64,000 nt of DNA from Leptospira soteropolitanensis. GTDB taxonomy: Bacteria > Spirochaetota > Leptospiria > Leptospirales > Leptospiraceae. Where the stretch lies: contig NZ_JAMQPN010000001.1 in assembly GCF_026151655.1 (NCBI RefSeq), positions 62,001-126,000 of the forward strand. The letters are read 5' to 3'. Position 1 is the stretch's first letter, and each line of letters begins with the position of its first letter. Shown here piece by piece: positions 44,093 through 54,284 of this stretch. The notes under the pieces were generated by a model that saw nothing but the letters and a program-made list of their open reading frames with translations, had not been told where the DNA came from and did no database searches. The translations under genes and the position numbers were made by a program.

Positions 44093-46174
44093 TTATTCCT
44101 CCGTTTTTCCTTCCTCGCCTTTTCCGCCAAACAGAGATTTAATTCCATTCCAACCTTTTTGCACGCCACCAGTGACATTATCCACTGCTTTGTTTACATA
44201 CTCCGACATGGCTGATCCAGCAATTCCACCTACAGCAGCACCAGCGGGACTTGCTAAAAAAATAGTTCCTGCATACACTGAACCAAGCCAAATAGGATCA
44301 ATAAATGGGGTTGAAACTCCGTAGGTTCCTCTATAAATAATGGGAAGTTTTAACGCTCTTCCGGCCACTCCTGGAAAACCAACGGTGAACTTCATATCGA
44401 TGTTTTTATTGAAACCAATTTTGCCAACACCAGAACCGGCAATCCCATCCGCTTTTAAAGTAAAATTAGTTACTTCAATGGATTCTTTTGCGTAACGGAA
44501 ATCAAACTTTAACTCGTTATACGGTGTCGCTCGGCTAAAATCCACTTTTTTTAAATTAATTACACTTCCTATCGAACTAATTGGTTTCAAAATATTTGTA
44601 TAACTTAATAACTCACCATTCTTGGCATTGATATTACCAGTAATTTGTAAGTTATTAACTAGGGCATCTTCTGTATCTGCAGGAGAATTCAAAACAAATT
44701 CGGAATCTAATTTTCCAGTAATTGGCGATATTTTAAAAAGATCGGATAAAATCGGTGCTATTGCTAAATTTTTAATGTTTCCTTTGAGTTCGAGGCCCGC
44801 ATTCTTTCCCCAAAGATAATGCCCGGTTCCGGTTGCAAATCCTTCATAAGCTTTTAATTCATATTTTGTGATATTCAGTTTTCTTTTAGCATAATGAACA
44901 TTTAATTTTAGAGAATCAGCATGAAAGTCTCCAGCATTCAAATTTCTTAAATTAAAATTCAAATAAACATTCATCCGGTTCACATAACCAGTACTTGGAA
45001 TACCTCTTGTTAAAATTGATTTTTCAAAATCAGGATCTATCCAGATTTTTATTACTTTAATAATACTAGGGACATCCAGATAGTCGGAAGTTCCTTCAAA
45101 TGAGATGGTTGGCGACAGAGGTGGTTTTAAAAAGTTTACATAACCAGATCCGTTTAACTTTGATTTACCTTTCCAATCTACAACAATATTTGCGAAAGAC
45201 AACTTATCTTCGCGAATATCATAATTCATAATCGTTGAAACTTGTCCATCAGCGAAAGTTTTACCATCTCTCAAAGCTAAATCTCTAATATGCATTCGAT
45301 CTACAACTGCATAGATTTTTGCATCGTCTCTTTTATAAAAAGGAATATTCCCTGTAGTTTTTACAAAACGCAGATCTCCATAAGTAAAAATAATCAATAT
45401 ATCATGAAGATCTGTTCCTTTTAAATTTTGAAAAGAAAACTCACCTTCCAATCTTGCCGATTCATAATTCATTTCTTCGGTAACAAAAGACATATTTGTA
45501 CTGAAAGAAATTGGCTCGTCATTTAACTTACCATAGATATAAACATCTAAATTTCTAATCTCTCGATCCAATTGAAAACTGGTTTCCCAAAGATACAATT
45601 TGACATTACGAGAATATAATTTGTCTTCAAAGAGAATCGTAATGTTTTTTATTTCGATTTGGTTTACAAAATTTGCAAAAACTTTCGAGAAATAATACTT
45701 AGTTCTTTGGTCTGTTACTTCTTCTGAAGGCTTTTGGGATTCAATTTGGGGAGATTCCGATTTAGAAAGAATTCGTTCAAAAAGTGGAAAGGATTCGTCC
45801 TTTTCTCGGACAATTTCGACAGTCCCCGTGTTAAGATATATCTTTTTTATTTCTAGAGGTTTACCAACAAAAACTCCATAATAAACTTCGATCCTTAGTT
45901 TGTGAACTTGAATCAACTCGTCGTTATTTTTTGAAACCGTAACTTCTGCCAGTTCAATTCCAGGAAAAGGGAAAAATACCGGTTCCGAAGATTGGTAGTT
46001 CACCTCTAGTCCTGTTAGTTGGTTTGTTGTATCCAGAATTAATTTTTTATAATAATCTGGATCCGCCAAAAGAGGATACAGAATAAAAAACATAGTCATC
46101 GAAACGACAAAAATAGAAGTCAGCAAAATTTTTCCGACAACGCCTTTGATTTTGTCACGAAAGCTTAATTTCAT
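44093..46174 (-). CDS. AsmA-like envelope protein
   Basis: 693 residues. One N-terminal membrane helix (ILLTSIFVVSMTMFFILYPLL) is followed by ~600 residues of periplasmic beta-structure with the AsmA/DUF3971 character: short strands separated by G/N turns (FPGIELAEVTV, KIGFNKNIDMKFTVGFPG). The C-terminus has SPAGAAVGGIAGSAMSEYVNKAVDN, a hydrophobic-Gly segment common in this group, before an acidic tail. AsmA-like proteins are thought to form grooves that carry phospholipid to the outer membrane. It follows the oppF gene by seven bases on the same strand and may be co-transcribed. Confidence 0.75.
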   Translation of the reverse strand: MKLSFRDKIKGVVGKILLTSIFVVSMTMFFILYPLLADPDYYKKLILDTTNQLTGLEVNYQSSEPVFFPFPGIELAEVTVSKNNDELIQVHKLRIEVYYGVFVGKPLEIKKIYLNTGTVEIVREKDESFPLFERILSKSESPQIESQKPSEEVTDQRTKYYFSKVFANFVNQIEIKNITILFEDKLYSRNVKLYLWETSFQLDREIRNLDVYIYGKLNDEPISFSTNMSFVTEEMNYESARLEGEFSFQNLKGTDLHDILIIFTYGDLRFVKTTGNIPFYKRDDAKIYAVVDRMHIRDLALRDGKTFADGQVSTIMNYDIREDKLSFANIVVDWKGKSKLNGSGYVNFLKPPLSPTISFEGTSDYLDVPSIIKVIKIWIDPDFEKSILTRGIPSTGYVNRMNVYLNFNLRNLNAGDFHADSLKLNVHYAKRKLNITKYELKAYEGFATGTGHYLWGKNAGLELKGNIKNLAIAPILSDLFKISPITGKLDSEFVLNSPADTEDALVNNLQITGNINAKNGELLSYTNILKPISSIGSVINLKKVDFSRATPYNELKFDFRYAKESIEVTNFTLKADGIAGSGVGKIGFNKNIDMKFTVGFPGVAGRALKLPIIYRGTYGVSTPFIDPIWLGSVYAGTIFLASPAGAAVGGIAGSAMSEYVNKAVDNVTGGVQKGWNGIKSLFGGKGEEGKTEE

Positions 46175-46181
46175 TAGAATT

Positions 46182-47153
46182 TTATAACAAGGGGAAATGG
46201 CATTTTACTCTACGTGTTGGTGTAGGAAATGTTTCCACAGGTTCTTCCATTTTACAAATATCTTGAACAATAGGACATCTTGTATGGAATCTACAACCAC
46301 GTGGTTTGTTCATCAAACTAGGAATTTCACCAACTAAAGGATGAGAAATTTTGGTTCTATCTTTAAGATCAAAACTAGCTGAGAACAATGCCTTTGTATA
46401 AGGATGTAATGGTTTTTGTGAGATCTCGTCACGACTACATTCCTCTACAATTTGTCCTAAATACATGACAGCGATTCGATCCGATACATGTTTTACTATG
46501 TTCAAGTCATGAGATATAAACAAATAAGATAGACCAAATTTCTCACGTAATAACAAAATATTATTAATTACTTGTGCTTGGGTAGAAATATCTAAAGCAG
46601 AAACTGCTTCATCGCAAACAACTAGACTTGGTTCTAAAATTAAAGCGCGAGCAATGGCAATCCTTTGTCTCTGCCCACCACTAAACTCATGAGGATAACG
46701 ATGTAAAATATCTGCAGGCAAATTGACTTCTGCAAGTGCCTTTACTGCTTTTTCTTTTTTTTCCGAAGCCGTAAGATTGGAAAAATGTATTTGGAGACCT
46801 TCCGTAAGAATTTCTTCGATCGTAAAACGAGGGTTTAGCGAAGAATAAGGATCTTGAAAAACAACTTGGATTTTCCTTTTGAGTGCTTTTAATTTTTCTT
46901 TGGGAATGTTTTTAATTTCCTGATTCTCAAATTGGATGGATCCTGAATCAAAAGGTAATAAGGACAAAATGGCCCTTCCTATTGTGGATTTACCACACCC
47001 TGATTCACCAACTAGTCCTAAGATTTTTCCTTCTGGGATTGTAAAACTTACTCCTTCCACAGCAACAAGACGCTTAGTAGAAAAAGAAAGTGATTGGGAT
47101 TGTTTATAAGAAACTACCAAATCTTTTACATTAAGCACTTTCATTTCCTCCAT
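46182..47153 (-). CDS. oppF: Oligopeptide ABC transporter ATP-binding protein, OppF type
   Basis: 323 residues with Walker [11 protein letters not shown]-loop VFQDPYSSLNPRF, signature FSGGQRQR, Walker B LVVCDEAVSALD and H-loop SHD. The C-terminal extension [10 protein letters not shown] with its Cys residues is the oligopeptide-type Fe-S/zinc tail region. Note the Walker B reads VCDEA, with Asp and Glu conserved. It is the second ATPase of an OppBCDF set and overlaps oppD by 23 bases. No oppA-type binding-protein gene is adjacent. Confidence 0.82.
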   Translation of the reverse strand: MEEMKVLNVKDLVVSYKQSQSLSFSTKRLVAVEGVSFTIPEGKILGLVGESGCGKSTIGRAILSLLPFDSGSIQFENQEIKNIPKEKLKALKRKIQVVFQDPYSSLNPRFTIEEILTEGLQIHFSNLTASEKKEKAVKALAEVNLPADILHRYPHEFSGGQRQRIAIARALILEPSLVVCDEAVSALDISTQAQVINNILLLREKFGLSYLFISHDLNIVKHVSDRIAVMYLGQIVEECSRDEISQKPLHPYTKALFSASFDLKDRTKISHPLVGEIPSLMNKPRGCRFHTRCPIVQDICKMEEPVETFPTPTRRVKCHFPLL

Positions 47154-48120
47154 ATAAAAAACATTCTACTGACTGGTTATCAGATAAAGAAATAACCTTT
47201 GGAATCGACTCACTACAAATTGGAAGTTTATCATTACAGCGAGTATGGAATCGACAACCAGTTGGATAAGATTTTGGAGAAGGAACAATTCCTTCAATGG
47301 TCACAAGTTTTTTGCCAATGTTTTCATGTGTTGGGTAAGCAGCGATTAATGCTTGTGTATAAGGATGTTTCGGGTTATCAATGATTTGACCTACACTTCC
47401 TTGTTCAATGATCCGTCCTGCATACATCACGGCAATCCGATCGGCTATATGACTTACAAGTCCAATGTCATGGGAAATAAACAGTACTGACATCCCATTT
47501 TCTTTTCGTAAGTCTTTTAGTAGTTCTATCAATTGTAATTGGATGGTAACATCGATGGCGCTCGTTGGTTCATCTGCGATTAAAACTTTAGGATCGCACA
47601 TAAGTGCCATTGCAATACAAACTCTTTGTAACATACCACCAGAAAATTGATTTGGATACTGTCCTAATCTAAGTTTGGCATCGGTAATCCCTACTCTTTC
47701 CAATAAGTAAATTGCCTTTTCTTCTGCTTGTTTTTTGGTGCCAAGACCATGTAATAAAAAACCTTCAGTGAGTTGAGTCCCAATTTTATGAAGTGGGTTT
47801 AATGCTGAAAAAGGTTCCTGAAAAACATAAGAAATCTTTTTTCCTCTGACAGACATTAGGTGTTCAGAAGACATTTTTAGTAAATCATGTTCTTCAAATA
47901 AAATTGATCCGGTCGGATACAATGTGGTATTGGATGGCAACAACTTTGTGAGTGCCAAACTTGTAATCGATTTTCCGCAACCAGATTCACCGACAAGAGC
48001 TAAGGTTTCGCCCTTTGCCAGATAAAAATTAACATTATCAACTATAGGTAAAATTCCATCGTCAGTTTTGATTTGGATGGAAAGGTCATTTACTTGGATG
48101 GCTTTATCAATTTCTTTCAT
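47131..48120 (-). CDS. oppD: Oligopeptide ABC transporter ATP-binding protein, OppD type
   Basis: 329 residues with Walker [10 protein letters not shown]-loop [12 protein letters not shown], signature FSGGMLQR, Walker [13 protein letters not shown]-loop SHD and the C-terminal [12 protein letters not shown] region with CSES, the zinc/Fe-S Cys group of peptide importers. It pairs with the OppF-type gene that follows. The start overlaps the OppC stop by four bases. Peptide import is the family role; dipeptide, oligopeptide, nickel or microcin transport cannot be told apart from the ATPase sequence. Confidence 0.82.
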   Translation of the reverse strand: MKEIDKAIQVNDLSIQIKTDDGILPIVDNVNFYLAKGETLALVGESGCGKSITSLALTKLLPSNTTLYPTGSILFEEHDLLKMSSEHLMSVRGKKISYVFQEPFSALNPLHKIGTQLTEGFLLHGLGTKKQAEEKAIYLLERVGITDAKLRLGQYPNQFSGGMLQRVCIAMALMCDPKVLIADEPTSAIDVTIQLQLIELLKDLRKENGMSVLFISHDIGLVSHIADRIAVMYAGRIIEQGSVGQIIDNPKHPYTQALIAAYPTHENIGKKLVTIEGIVPSPKSYPTGCRFHTRCNDKLPICSESIPKVISLSDNQSVECFLYGGNESA

Positions 48121-49166
48121 TCGTAAGCCACCTTATCTTTGGGATCAAATGCATCGCGGAGTCCTTCCCCAACAAATGCTGAAAACAAAATCGTTAAAAA
48201 TAATGCCACAGAAGGAAAGGTGATCAACCACCATGCCGTTAACCTCTCTCTTCCTTGCCCGATCAGCTCACCCCAGGAAGGATTCGGTGCGGGAATACCA
48301 TATCCCAAAAAGTCCAAAGCAGAAAGAACGGAAATGGCAGAGATTAAAATAAAAGGTAAGAAGGTGACAAGTGGTGTAATCGAATTTGGCAACAAATGTC
48401 GCATAATGATGGAAAACGAAGAGGCACCTAAAGTTTTTGCTGCATCAACAAACTGCTGATTACGAAGTTTTAAAAACTCACCTCTCATATAATAACTTAA
48501 CCCTATCCAACTCAACGAACCATAGGTAACAATAAGGACCATAAACCCTCTTCCAAAAAAAGAACCCATGATTAGAATCAGATATAAAAATGGAATCGCA
48601 GAAAGTATTTCGATGATTCGTTGTAAAAATAAATCCAATCTGCCCATAAAATATCCTTGGATCCCTCCGATAATGGAAGCTAAAAGAATCTCAACAATGA
48701 TCAGAATTAAACTAAAAGTCATCGCAAGTCTATACCCATAGATGATTCGCGTAAAAACATCCCTACCCCTATCATCTGTACCCATCCAATGGCGTAAGTT
48801 TGGTTTCGATGGAGGATTGGTTCCTTCTTCTAAACTATCTAAGTTGTCTTCATTGACTCCAAAAGGAATGGGTGGGAATACCATATAGTTTGAAGTGTTT
48901 GTAAATTGTTCTTGTCTGTTTAATTTTTTATAATTCGGTTCTGTTAAATTATTTCCGCCAAATTTTGTTTCTGGGTAAAAACTAAAAATAGGAAAAGAAA
49001 CACTTCCTTCAAATACCACAAAAAGCGGTTTGTTGTTTATGAGTAATGGAGAAAACAAAGACAAAATATAAGTGTAAAAAAGTATTAACATCGAGTAATA
49101 AGCTCGTTTATTTTTTTTAAACTTTTCCCACTTACGAACGTTTGCCGGGTTTGAAATAAAGTTCAT
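48117..49166 (-). CDS. oppC: Oligopeptide ABC transporter permease, OppC type
   Basis: 349 residues. It starts with a cytoplasmic N-terminus ([15 protein letters not shown]) and a first helix, then ~100 periplasmic residues and [23 protein letters not shown], the conserved OppC segment. The EAA-loop is [18 protein letters not shown], and the helices that follow include [14 protein letters not shown]. It forms the membrane pore with the OppB-type subunit. It overlaps both flanking genes by four bases. The long periplasmic stretch (residues 40-110) is longer than in standard OppC and occurs in some peptide importers such as YejE. Confidence 0.82.
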   Translation of the reverse strand: MNFISNPANVRKWEKFKKNKRAYYSMLILFYTYILSLFSPLLINNKPLFVVFEGSVSFPIFSFYPETKFGGNNLTEPNYKKLNRQEQFTNTSNYMVFPPIPFGVNEDNLDSLEEGTNPPSKPNLRHWMGTDDRGRDVFTRIIYGYRLAMTFSLILIIVEILLASIIGGIQGYFMGRLDLFLQRIIEILSAIPFLYLILIMGSFFGRGFMVLIVTYGSLSWIGLSYYMRGEFLKLRNQQFVDAAKTLGASSFSIIMRHLLPNSITPLVTFLPFILISAISVLSALDFLGYGIPAPNPSWGELIGQGRERLTAWWLITFPSVALFLTILFSAFVGEGLRDAFDPKDKVAYE

Positions 49167-50173
49167 TCGAAGTCAATCCTCGGATCAATGAGTATATAAC
49201 AAAAGTCAGAAACTATCTTTCCTATTAGGCCGAGAAAGCTTTGAGTTAAAAGTAACCCCATCATAAGATCTGTATCCCTTTCTCTTACAGCTTCAAAACT
49301 TAAAAGACCCATCCCATCGATATTAAAAACCAACTCAACGAACAACGATCCAGAGAAAATTAAAGTTAAATTACTTCCGAAACCTGTCGCGATAGGAATG
49401 AGTGAATTACGAAAAGCATGATGAAAAATGGAATCCGAAAAACTTAGTCCCTTCGAAACAGCGGTCCTAACATATTCTTTAGCAATTTGATCGAGTAGAC
49501 TGTTTTTCATGAGTAGAGTAAGAACAGCGAAACTTCCGACCACATAACAAATCACAGGTAAAAACATATGCATTATTCGGTCTTTTACCTTTCCCCAATA
49601 ACTCAATTCTTCGTAAAAGTCTGAAACTTCGTGGCCCAATGGGAAAAAAGAAAAAACTTCTCCCGATGCAAATAAATACAAAAGTAACATCGCAAACGCA
49701 AAAACAGGAAGTGAATACGTGAAAAAGATTATAAAACTAGAAATAAAATCAAATCGACTCCCTTCCTTTAATGCTTTTTGAATTCCAAGAGGAATACAAA
49801 TTAAATAAGTCAAAAAGAAACCTGATAAACCAAAGAACAATGAAATGGGAAGTTTTTCTACAATGAGGTCGGATACCTTACGTGAGTGTAATCTTGACTC
49901 ACCCAAATCAAATTGAACAATTTGTTTGAGCCAAAGTAAATAGGCCACTGGTGCTGGTTTGTCTAGGTGGAGTCTTTGTTTGATGAGTTCAATTTCTTCC
50001 TGAGAAATTTGTTTGGTAGAAGCACCAGCTAAATTACCAGAACCTTTTAGTTTTGCAATTTCGCTATTGAGTGGACCACCCGGTGCAAAATGGGAGATCA
50101 AAAATACAAGGAAAGTGATTCCAAGTAAAGTAGGAAAGATAAGCAAAAAACGTTTTAGAAAATATTTCCACAT
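49163..50173 (-). CDS. oppB: Oligopeptide ABC transporter permease, OppB type
   Basis: 336 residues with the OppB-type N-terminus ([26 protein letters not shown], residues about 9-34), then the helices and the EAA-loop with [20 protein letters not shown]. The six-helix layout matches BPD-type permeases of the YejB/OppB class, with the insertion before helix 2 ([20 protein letters not shown]). It is the partner of OppC. It begins three bases after the lipocalin-like gene, so the AttH-like protein and the transporter are one unit. Confidence 0.82.
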   Translation of the reverse strand: MWKYFLKRFLLIFPTLLGITFLVFLISHFAPGGPLNSEIAKLKGSGNLAGASTKQISQEEIELIKQRLHLDKPAPVAYLLWLKQIVQFDLGESRLHSRKVSDLIVEKLPISLFFGLSGFFLTYLICIPLGIQKALKEGSRFDFISSFIIFFTYSLPVFAFAMLLLYLFASGEVFSFFPLGHEVSDFYEELSYWGKVKDRIMHMFLPVICYVVGSFAVLTLLMKNSLLDQIAKEYVRTAVSKGLSFSDSIFHHAFRNSLIPIATGFGSNLTLIFSGSLFVELVFNIDGMGLLSFEAVRERDTDLMMGLLLTQSFLGLIGKIVSDFCYILIDPRIDFE

Positions 50174-50176
50174 GTC

Positions 50177-51223
50177 TTAAAACTCCCACCAGTCTTTCGA
50201 CTTTTTGTAACCTTTCAATTCTAAATATCCTTTGGCTGATTTTTTTTGACTTAGATCTTCGGCCTCCACTCCACCTTCCCAATAGATTGTGGACGTGGTT
50301 TTACTTCCATCAAACTCTTGTTCACTGAAAATGGGAGAAACCTTCCATTCCCCACCAGGATATTTGATTTTCCAGTGGAGTGGGTATTCTATTTTTGTAA
50401 CTGGACTTTTCCAATAAGGCCCAATGGGTTCCATTTGAATTTGACCAGGTTCTTTCCAGTAAGTAGTTTTTCCTTCAGGATTTCGATAGGTTCCAAAAAT
50501 TTCAGGAAAAGATGTGTCAGATTCTCGAAACCGAAAAAAAACATAATCTCCACCGAAACTGTCCGAGAGACAAATCCAATCCCAACCTGTTTCGCCTGTA
50601 GCAAGTGTAGGTAAGGACTTTGATTTTTTTTCGCTCCATTCGTGATCCATCCAAGAAGTTCCAGAAACAATGGTTTCCTGTTTTCCGTTCAGAACTAAAT
50701 GTCCTGTTGTGATAAGTCTCGGATAACTATAATAATACGAAAAGATATTGGGGTTTCTGTTCGACTTAATCGAAATACCATCTTTGCCATGAACTAAAAC
50801 CTTTCCGTTTCCTTGTAAGTCCAAATTGATACTCAAATTTTTAGATGTTGACCTAGCTGTAATCTGAAACTTATCTTTGGAAATAATATTTAAATGATAG
50901 TCTCCACTATAAATGGATTGATCTGAATAACCAGCTAAGTCACCTATACTCCGTTTAATGGTCTGTGAGGATTGATGTTTTTTATTGGAAAAATCGGAAA
51001 TTGCAAAATGAACAGGAAAAATTTCCGCTCTCCAATCCGAATCATCAGAAAGTTTTAAACGAAAAAAAGACAATTCATATCCATATTGATTCCCAGAAGC
51101 AGACTCCAGAAAACCAACAAAGTAACACCATTCCAATCCGAAATCAGAATGAAAACTATGGTCTTTGGGAAAGGTAAAATGAAAAAAACAAAAAGAAAGG
51201 ATTAAAATTTTTACTCTATTCAT
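50177..51223 (-). CDS. Secreted lipocalin-like AttH/CrtC-type protein
   Basis: About 348 residues with a signal peptide (VKILILSFCFFHFTFPKDH). HSDFGLEWCYFVGFLES, SGTSWMDHEWSEKK and TGWDWICLS are the landmarks of the AttH/hydroxyneurosporene-synthase (CrtC) lipocalin-like superfamily. These proteins are secreted beta-barrels often encoded next to ABC transporters. The start at 51223 overlaps the stop of the phosphatase gene by eight bases and agrees with the signal peptide; a start 57 bases upstream would add an unlikely leader. Its function is unknown; it might bind a lipid-like ligand for the transporter encoded after it. Confidence 0.72.
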   Translation of the reverse strand: MNRVKILILSFCFFHFTFPKDHSFHSDFGLEWCYFVGFLESASGNQYGYELSFFRLKLSDDSDWRAEIFPVHFAISDFSNKKHQSSQTIKRSIGDLAGYSDQSIYSGDYHLNIISKDKFQITARSTSKNLSINLDLQGNGKVLVHGKDGISIKSNRNPNIFSYYYSYPRLITTGHLVLNGKQETIVSGTSWMDHEWSEKKSKSLPTLATGETGWDWICLSDSFGGDYVFFRFRESDTSFPEIFGTYRNPEGKTTYWKEPGQIQMEPIGPYWKSPVTKIEYPLHWKIKYPGGEWKVSPIFSEQEFDGSKTTSTIYWEGGVEAEDLSQKKSAKGYLELKGYKKSKDWWEF

Positions 51224-53252
51224 CAGGTAAAGATTCCCACTTCTTCTCAAGTGGTAGGATATGAAGATATGTTTCTTCAATTCGTTTCATTTTTTCAATT
51301 ACATCTTTCATTTTTTTCTTTTGATTTAACTTTCGATACAACTGAGCCAAGTTATATAAATTAGATAGGTTAGAGTCATTAATGGAATGTGCTTTTTTCC
51401 ATTCGATTTCTGCTTTTTCATACATTTCGACTTGGTAGTAACAATAACCAAGAACGGAATGTGATTTAAAATGATTGGTTTTGAATTTATTGTATGATTC
51501 CAACAAACTAATGGCTTTTTCAAAGTTTCCACTATATGCAAGCGCTTTCCCGTAAGAAAGTTGTGTGTCTAATTCGCGTGGCAAAATCTGGTGCGCTTGT
51601 TCATAAAAAACGACTGCTTCTGAAAATTGTTTTTTACGATAGGCCTCATCTCCCTTAGCCTTAATCAAATTAAATTCGGGAAGCATAGGAGAAAGTTGAA
51701 GTCCAAGCAAAGTGATATCATCCATTGGGTCTGTGCCCATTGTAAATTCTTTGTGATTGGTTAGAATGGTTTCTACAGTTTCCTGAATGGATTTCTCTGC
51801 ACAAGATTCAATGATATGAATGAGTTTCTCTTCTCCAAAAGCTTTTCCCTTATCATTTTCTGCTTCCGTGAGGCCATCCGTGTATAAAAATAATTTATCA
51901 CCAGGTTCTAGTTGGATCTGAAGGTCTCGGAACGTATCACCGGCATCGGGAAACATTCCAAGAAATGTTCCATCTCCTTCGCAGATCTCAGCTTGTTTGG
52001 TTTTTGCTCGGTAAAGAATAGGTCTTGGATGGCCAGCTACGGAATACAAAACTTTATAGTCATCGTGAATCAAAACATAAACACAAGTTGTATACCCTTG
52101 TTGTTTCACCAAATCCAAAAGTTCCCGATTGATTAATTTGAAAGTTTCTGAAGGTTTTGGTTTTTTAAAATTGGAAAATAATAACTTAGATAAGGCGGTG
52201 ATAAAAGCAGCAGGGACTCCATGCCCTGAAACATCGCAAACCGCAACTCCCAACTTATCCATATTATATGGAAAATAATCATAATAATCGCCACTTACCT
52301 CTTGCATAGGAGTAAAGGCAGTCCAAAATTGGATTCCATTCCAGTCCGGAATGATTTCTGGGATAAGACCTTTTTGAATGTTTTTGGCAAGTTTTAAGTC
52401 CTTTGCCATTGAAAGTTGTTTTTTCTCCAACTCTTGTTTGAAAGATTTTAATACTTCTACAGCAGCTTCCAAATCACGATTTTCAATCGCTAACTCACGG
52501 GACTTTCCAACAACATCTTTGACATCCACAATCGAAATTTCTTCCAACTGGGAATCCATACGGGAGGTGACCATAACTCTATGCCGGTGATTCACATCAT
52601 CCTTGGTCAAACGGGAACGAGATAAAAACAAACTATCTTCTTCCCATTCCATTTCATATTCATTGGACTCAGCACCAAAAAGGATATCTTCTCCTAACTC
52701 TTTGTGAGAAACATGGATTCCAAAAAGTTTGGTTTTAGTCATTCGGATCGTAAAAGTTTTTAGTTCAAAAAGTACGGCAAGGCCGTTTAACATACCTTGA
52801 AAAAAGACTGCATCATACCATTTATCCTGGTATTCCGGTAAATACTTAAATACAAATATTACTTTTTGATTTGAAGTTGGTTTTACGTTTAAATAAACTA
52901 CTCTCGTTAGGCGACCAATTAAAATAGGGAGTCTTTCGATCATCTCCCCCAAATCAATCCTAGAATCATCTAAAGGAAGCAATTCATAAGCATTGGTGAT
53001 GAGACTTTCTGTGCCTAAATGGTATAAAATCCCAGATATATCGAGGGACTGGGAGACAGTTTGAATGATTTTATCTTCTAATTCTTGTGAGATCCAATAG
53101 TTAGGATCTTTTAGAATTCGATTGTAGATGGTATCATCTAAAATTTCTGGAAACGGGTTGGTATGTCTTGGTAGATGATATTCACGTTGATATACCTGCA
53201 CAAGTCCTGAAACACGTTTCGATGATATTTCTCTTCCTGCGTGCAGTGGCAA
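51216..53252 (-). CDS. SpoIIE-type PP2C phosphatase with C-terminal TPRs
   Basis: 678 residues. An N-terminal ~270-residue region that I do not recognise, possibly a sensor, is followed by a coiled coil (ELAIENRDLEAAVEVLKSF) and the SpoIIE/RsbU phosphatase domain: GDYYDYFPYN, VCDVSGHGVPAAFI, YTDGLTEAEND and MDDITLLGLQ hold the metal-binding Asp. The last ~130 residues are three TPR-like repeats (GDEAYRKKQFSEAVVFYEQA and following). Such enzymes dephosphorylate anti-anti-sigma factors. No antagonist gene is adjacent. It starts the run of envelope transport genes. Confidence 0.85.
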   Translation of the reverse strand: MPLHAGREISSKRVSGLVQVYQREYHLPRHTNPFPEILDDTIYNRILKDPNYWISQELEDKIIQTVSQSLDISGILYHLGTESLITNAYELLPLDDSRIDLGEMIERLPILIGRLTRVVYLNVKPTSNQKVIFVFKYLPEYQDKWYDAVFFQGMLNGLAVLFELKTFTIRMTKTKLFGIHVSHKELGEDILFGAESNEYEMEWEEDSLFLSRSRLTKDDVNHRHRVMVTSRMDSQLEEISIVDVKDVVGKSRELAIENRDLEAAVEVLKSFKQELEKKQLSMAKDLKLAKNIQKGLIPEIIPDWNGIQFWTAFTPMQEVSGDYYDYFPYNMDKLGVAVCDVSGHGVPAAFITALSKLLFSNFKKPKPSETFKLINRELLDLVKQQGYTTCVYVLIHDDYKVLYSVAGHPRPILYRAKTKQAEICEGDGTFLGMFPDAGDTFRDLQIQLEPGDKLFLYTDGLTEAENDKGKAFGEEKLIHIIESCAEKSIQETVETILTNHKEFTMGTDPMDDITLLGLQLSPMLPEFNLIKAKGDEAYRKKQFSEAVVFYEQAHQILPRELDTQLSYGKALAYSGNFEKAISLLESYNKFKTNHFKSHSVLGYCYYQVEMYEKAEIEWKKAHSINDSNLSNLYNLAQLYRKLNQKKKMKDVIEKMKRIEETYLHILPLEKKWESLPDE

Positions 53253-53332
53253 TACCCTCCCACAAGTTTCCTTTCGGTAAGAGAAAAATAAATTTCAATC
53301 GATCCCTAGGCAATAGATTTTTCTATGGAGAT

Positions 53333-53788
53333 ATGATTTGGTATCTTCGTGTTTTTGGCGTTTTTGTTTTAGTCTTTGCCGTGGCAATCTTGCGACAAAG
53401 TGGAACTCAAGTAGAGAGGACATGGGACGTCACAAACAAACAGGAACTTGTACAAAAAGTTCTTTATGACTCTTTCCAACCCAAGGTTTCTCGATTGCCT
53501 GTAGTAGGTGAAAGTTGGGAATCCAAAATTATGGGAGAAATGGTAAAATGCACTACAATCTCTTCCAATACACAAGGCCAACCAGAGTTCCAAATTGCAG
53601 CAGAAGGTTTCAAACACTACCGGATTCTAAAGGAATCCTACCAGTTGGAAACGATTCAGAACGGCGTTCGTATCCATGGAAAGTGGGAAATCGAAACCAA
53701 TCCCAATCTAGTTTCCAAACTTCTTTTTCTATTTTTTAGCGATGCAGACCTAGACCATATCGCTTCCGGAAAACAAAAACTATTTTAA
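53333..53788 (+). CDS. Membrane-anchored protein of unknown function
   Basis: 151 residues: an N-terminal helix (MIWYLRVFGVFVLVFAVAIL) and a soluble domain. No family is evident; it contains one Cys (MVKCTTIS) and ends in DADLDHIASGKQKLF. The ATG at 53333 has GGAG just before it; an earlier in-frame start at 53168 would lie inside the phosphatase gene and give a leader with no sense. It reads divergently from the phosphatase gene and converges on ispF with five bases between the stops. Confidence 0.55.
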   Translation: MIWYLRVFGVFVLVFAVAILRQSGTQVERTWDVTNKQELVQKVLYDSFQPKVSRLPVVGESWESKIMGEMVKCTTISSNTQGQPEFQIAAEGFKHYRILKESYQLETIQNGVRIHGKWEIETNPNLVSKLLFLFFSDADLDHIASGKQKLF

Positions 53789-53793
53789 GAAAT

Positions 53794-54279
53794 TTATTTT
53801 GTACTTTCGAGTAAAACGGAAGCCATCACCATCACACCTTCACTGCGTCCCAAGGAACCCATTCCTTCGGATGTAGTTGCTTTGATGGAAACGCAATCTA
53901 ACGGTAGTTTGGTGATACTTGCCAAAGACGCATTCAGCTCTGCCCGAATCGGATTGATTTTGGGATGATCTCCCACATAAGTACAATCCACGTTCACTAA
54001 CTTGAATTTTTTCTCGGCTATCAGTTCTAAACATTTATCGATGATCCGCGTGGATTTCATGTTGTGATACTGTGGATCTGTATCAGGAAAATGAACTCCA
54101 ATATCACCAAGAGCCAAAGCACCAAGAATTGCATCAGCCACAGCATGTAAAACTACGTCGGCATCGCTATGACCAAGAAGTGCAAACTCCGACTTCACTT
54201 CTACACCAGCCAAAACTAAAGGCCGAAATGGTTCATGGATTAATTTATGAAAATCGATTCCGTTTCCAATTCTAAACAT
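53794..54279 (-). CDS. ispF: 2-C-methyl-D-erythritol 2,4-cyclodiphosphate synthase
   Basis: 161 residues, the standard length. The zinc site is D9-x-H11 (GIDFHK) and the second His is in [26 protein letters not shown] and the C-terminal [16 protein letters not shown] complete the family signature. It makes MEcPP in the MEP isoprenoid pathway. The gene follows nadA by five bases, so the two are transcribed together. ispD is not beside it here. Confidence 0.94.
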   Translation of the reverse strand: MFRIGNGIDFHKLIHEPFRPLVLAGVEVKSEFALLGHSDADVVLHAVADAILGALALGDIGVHFPDTDPQYHNMKSTRIIDKCLELIAEKKFKLVNVDCTYVGDHPKINPIRAELNASLASITKLPLDCVSIKATTSEGMGSLGRSEGVMVMASVLLESTK

Positions 54280-54284
54280 AGATC

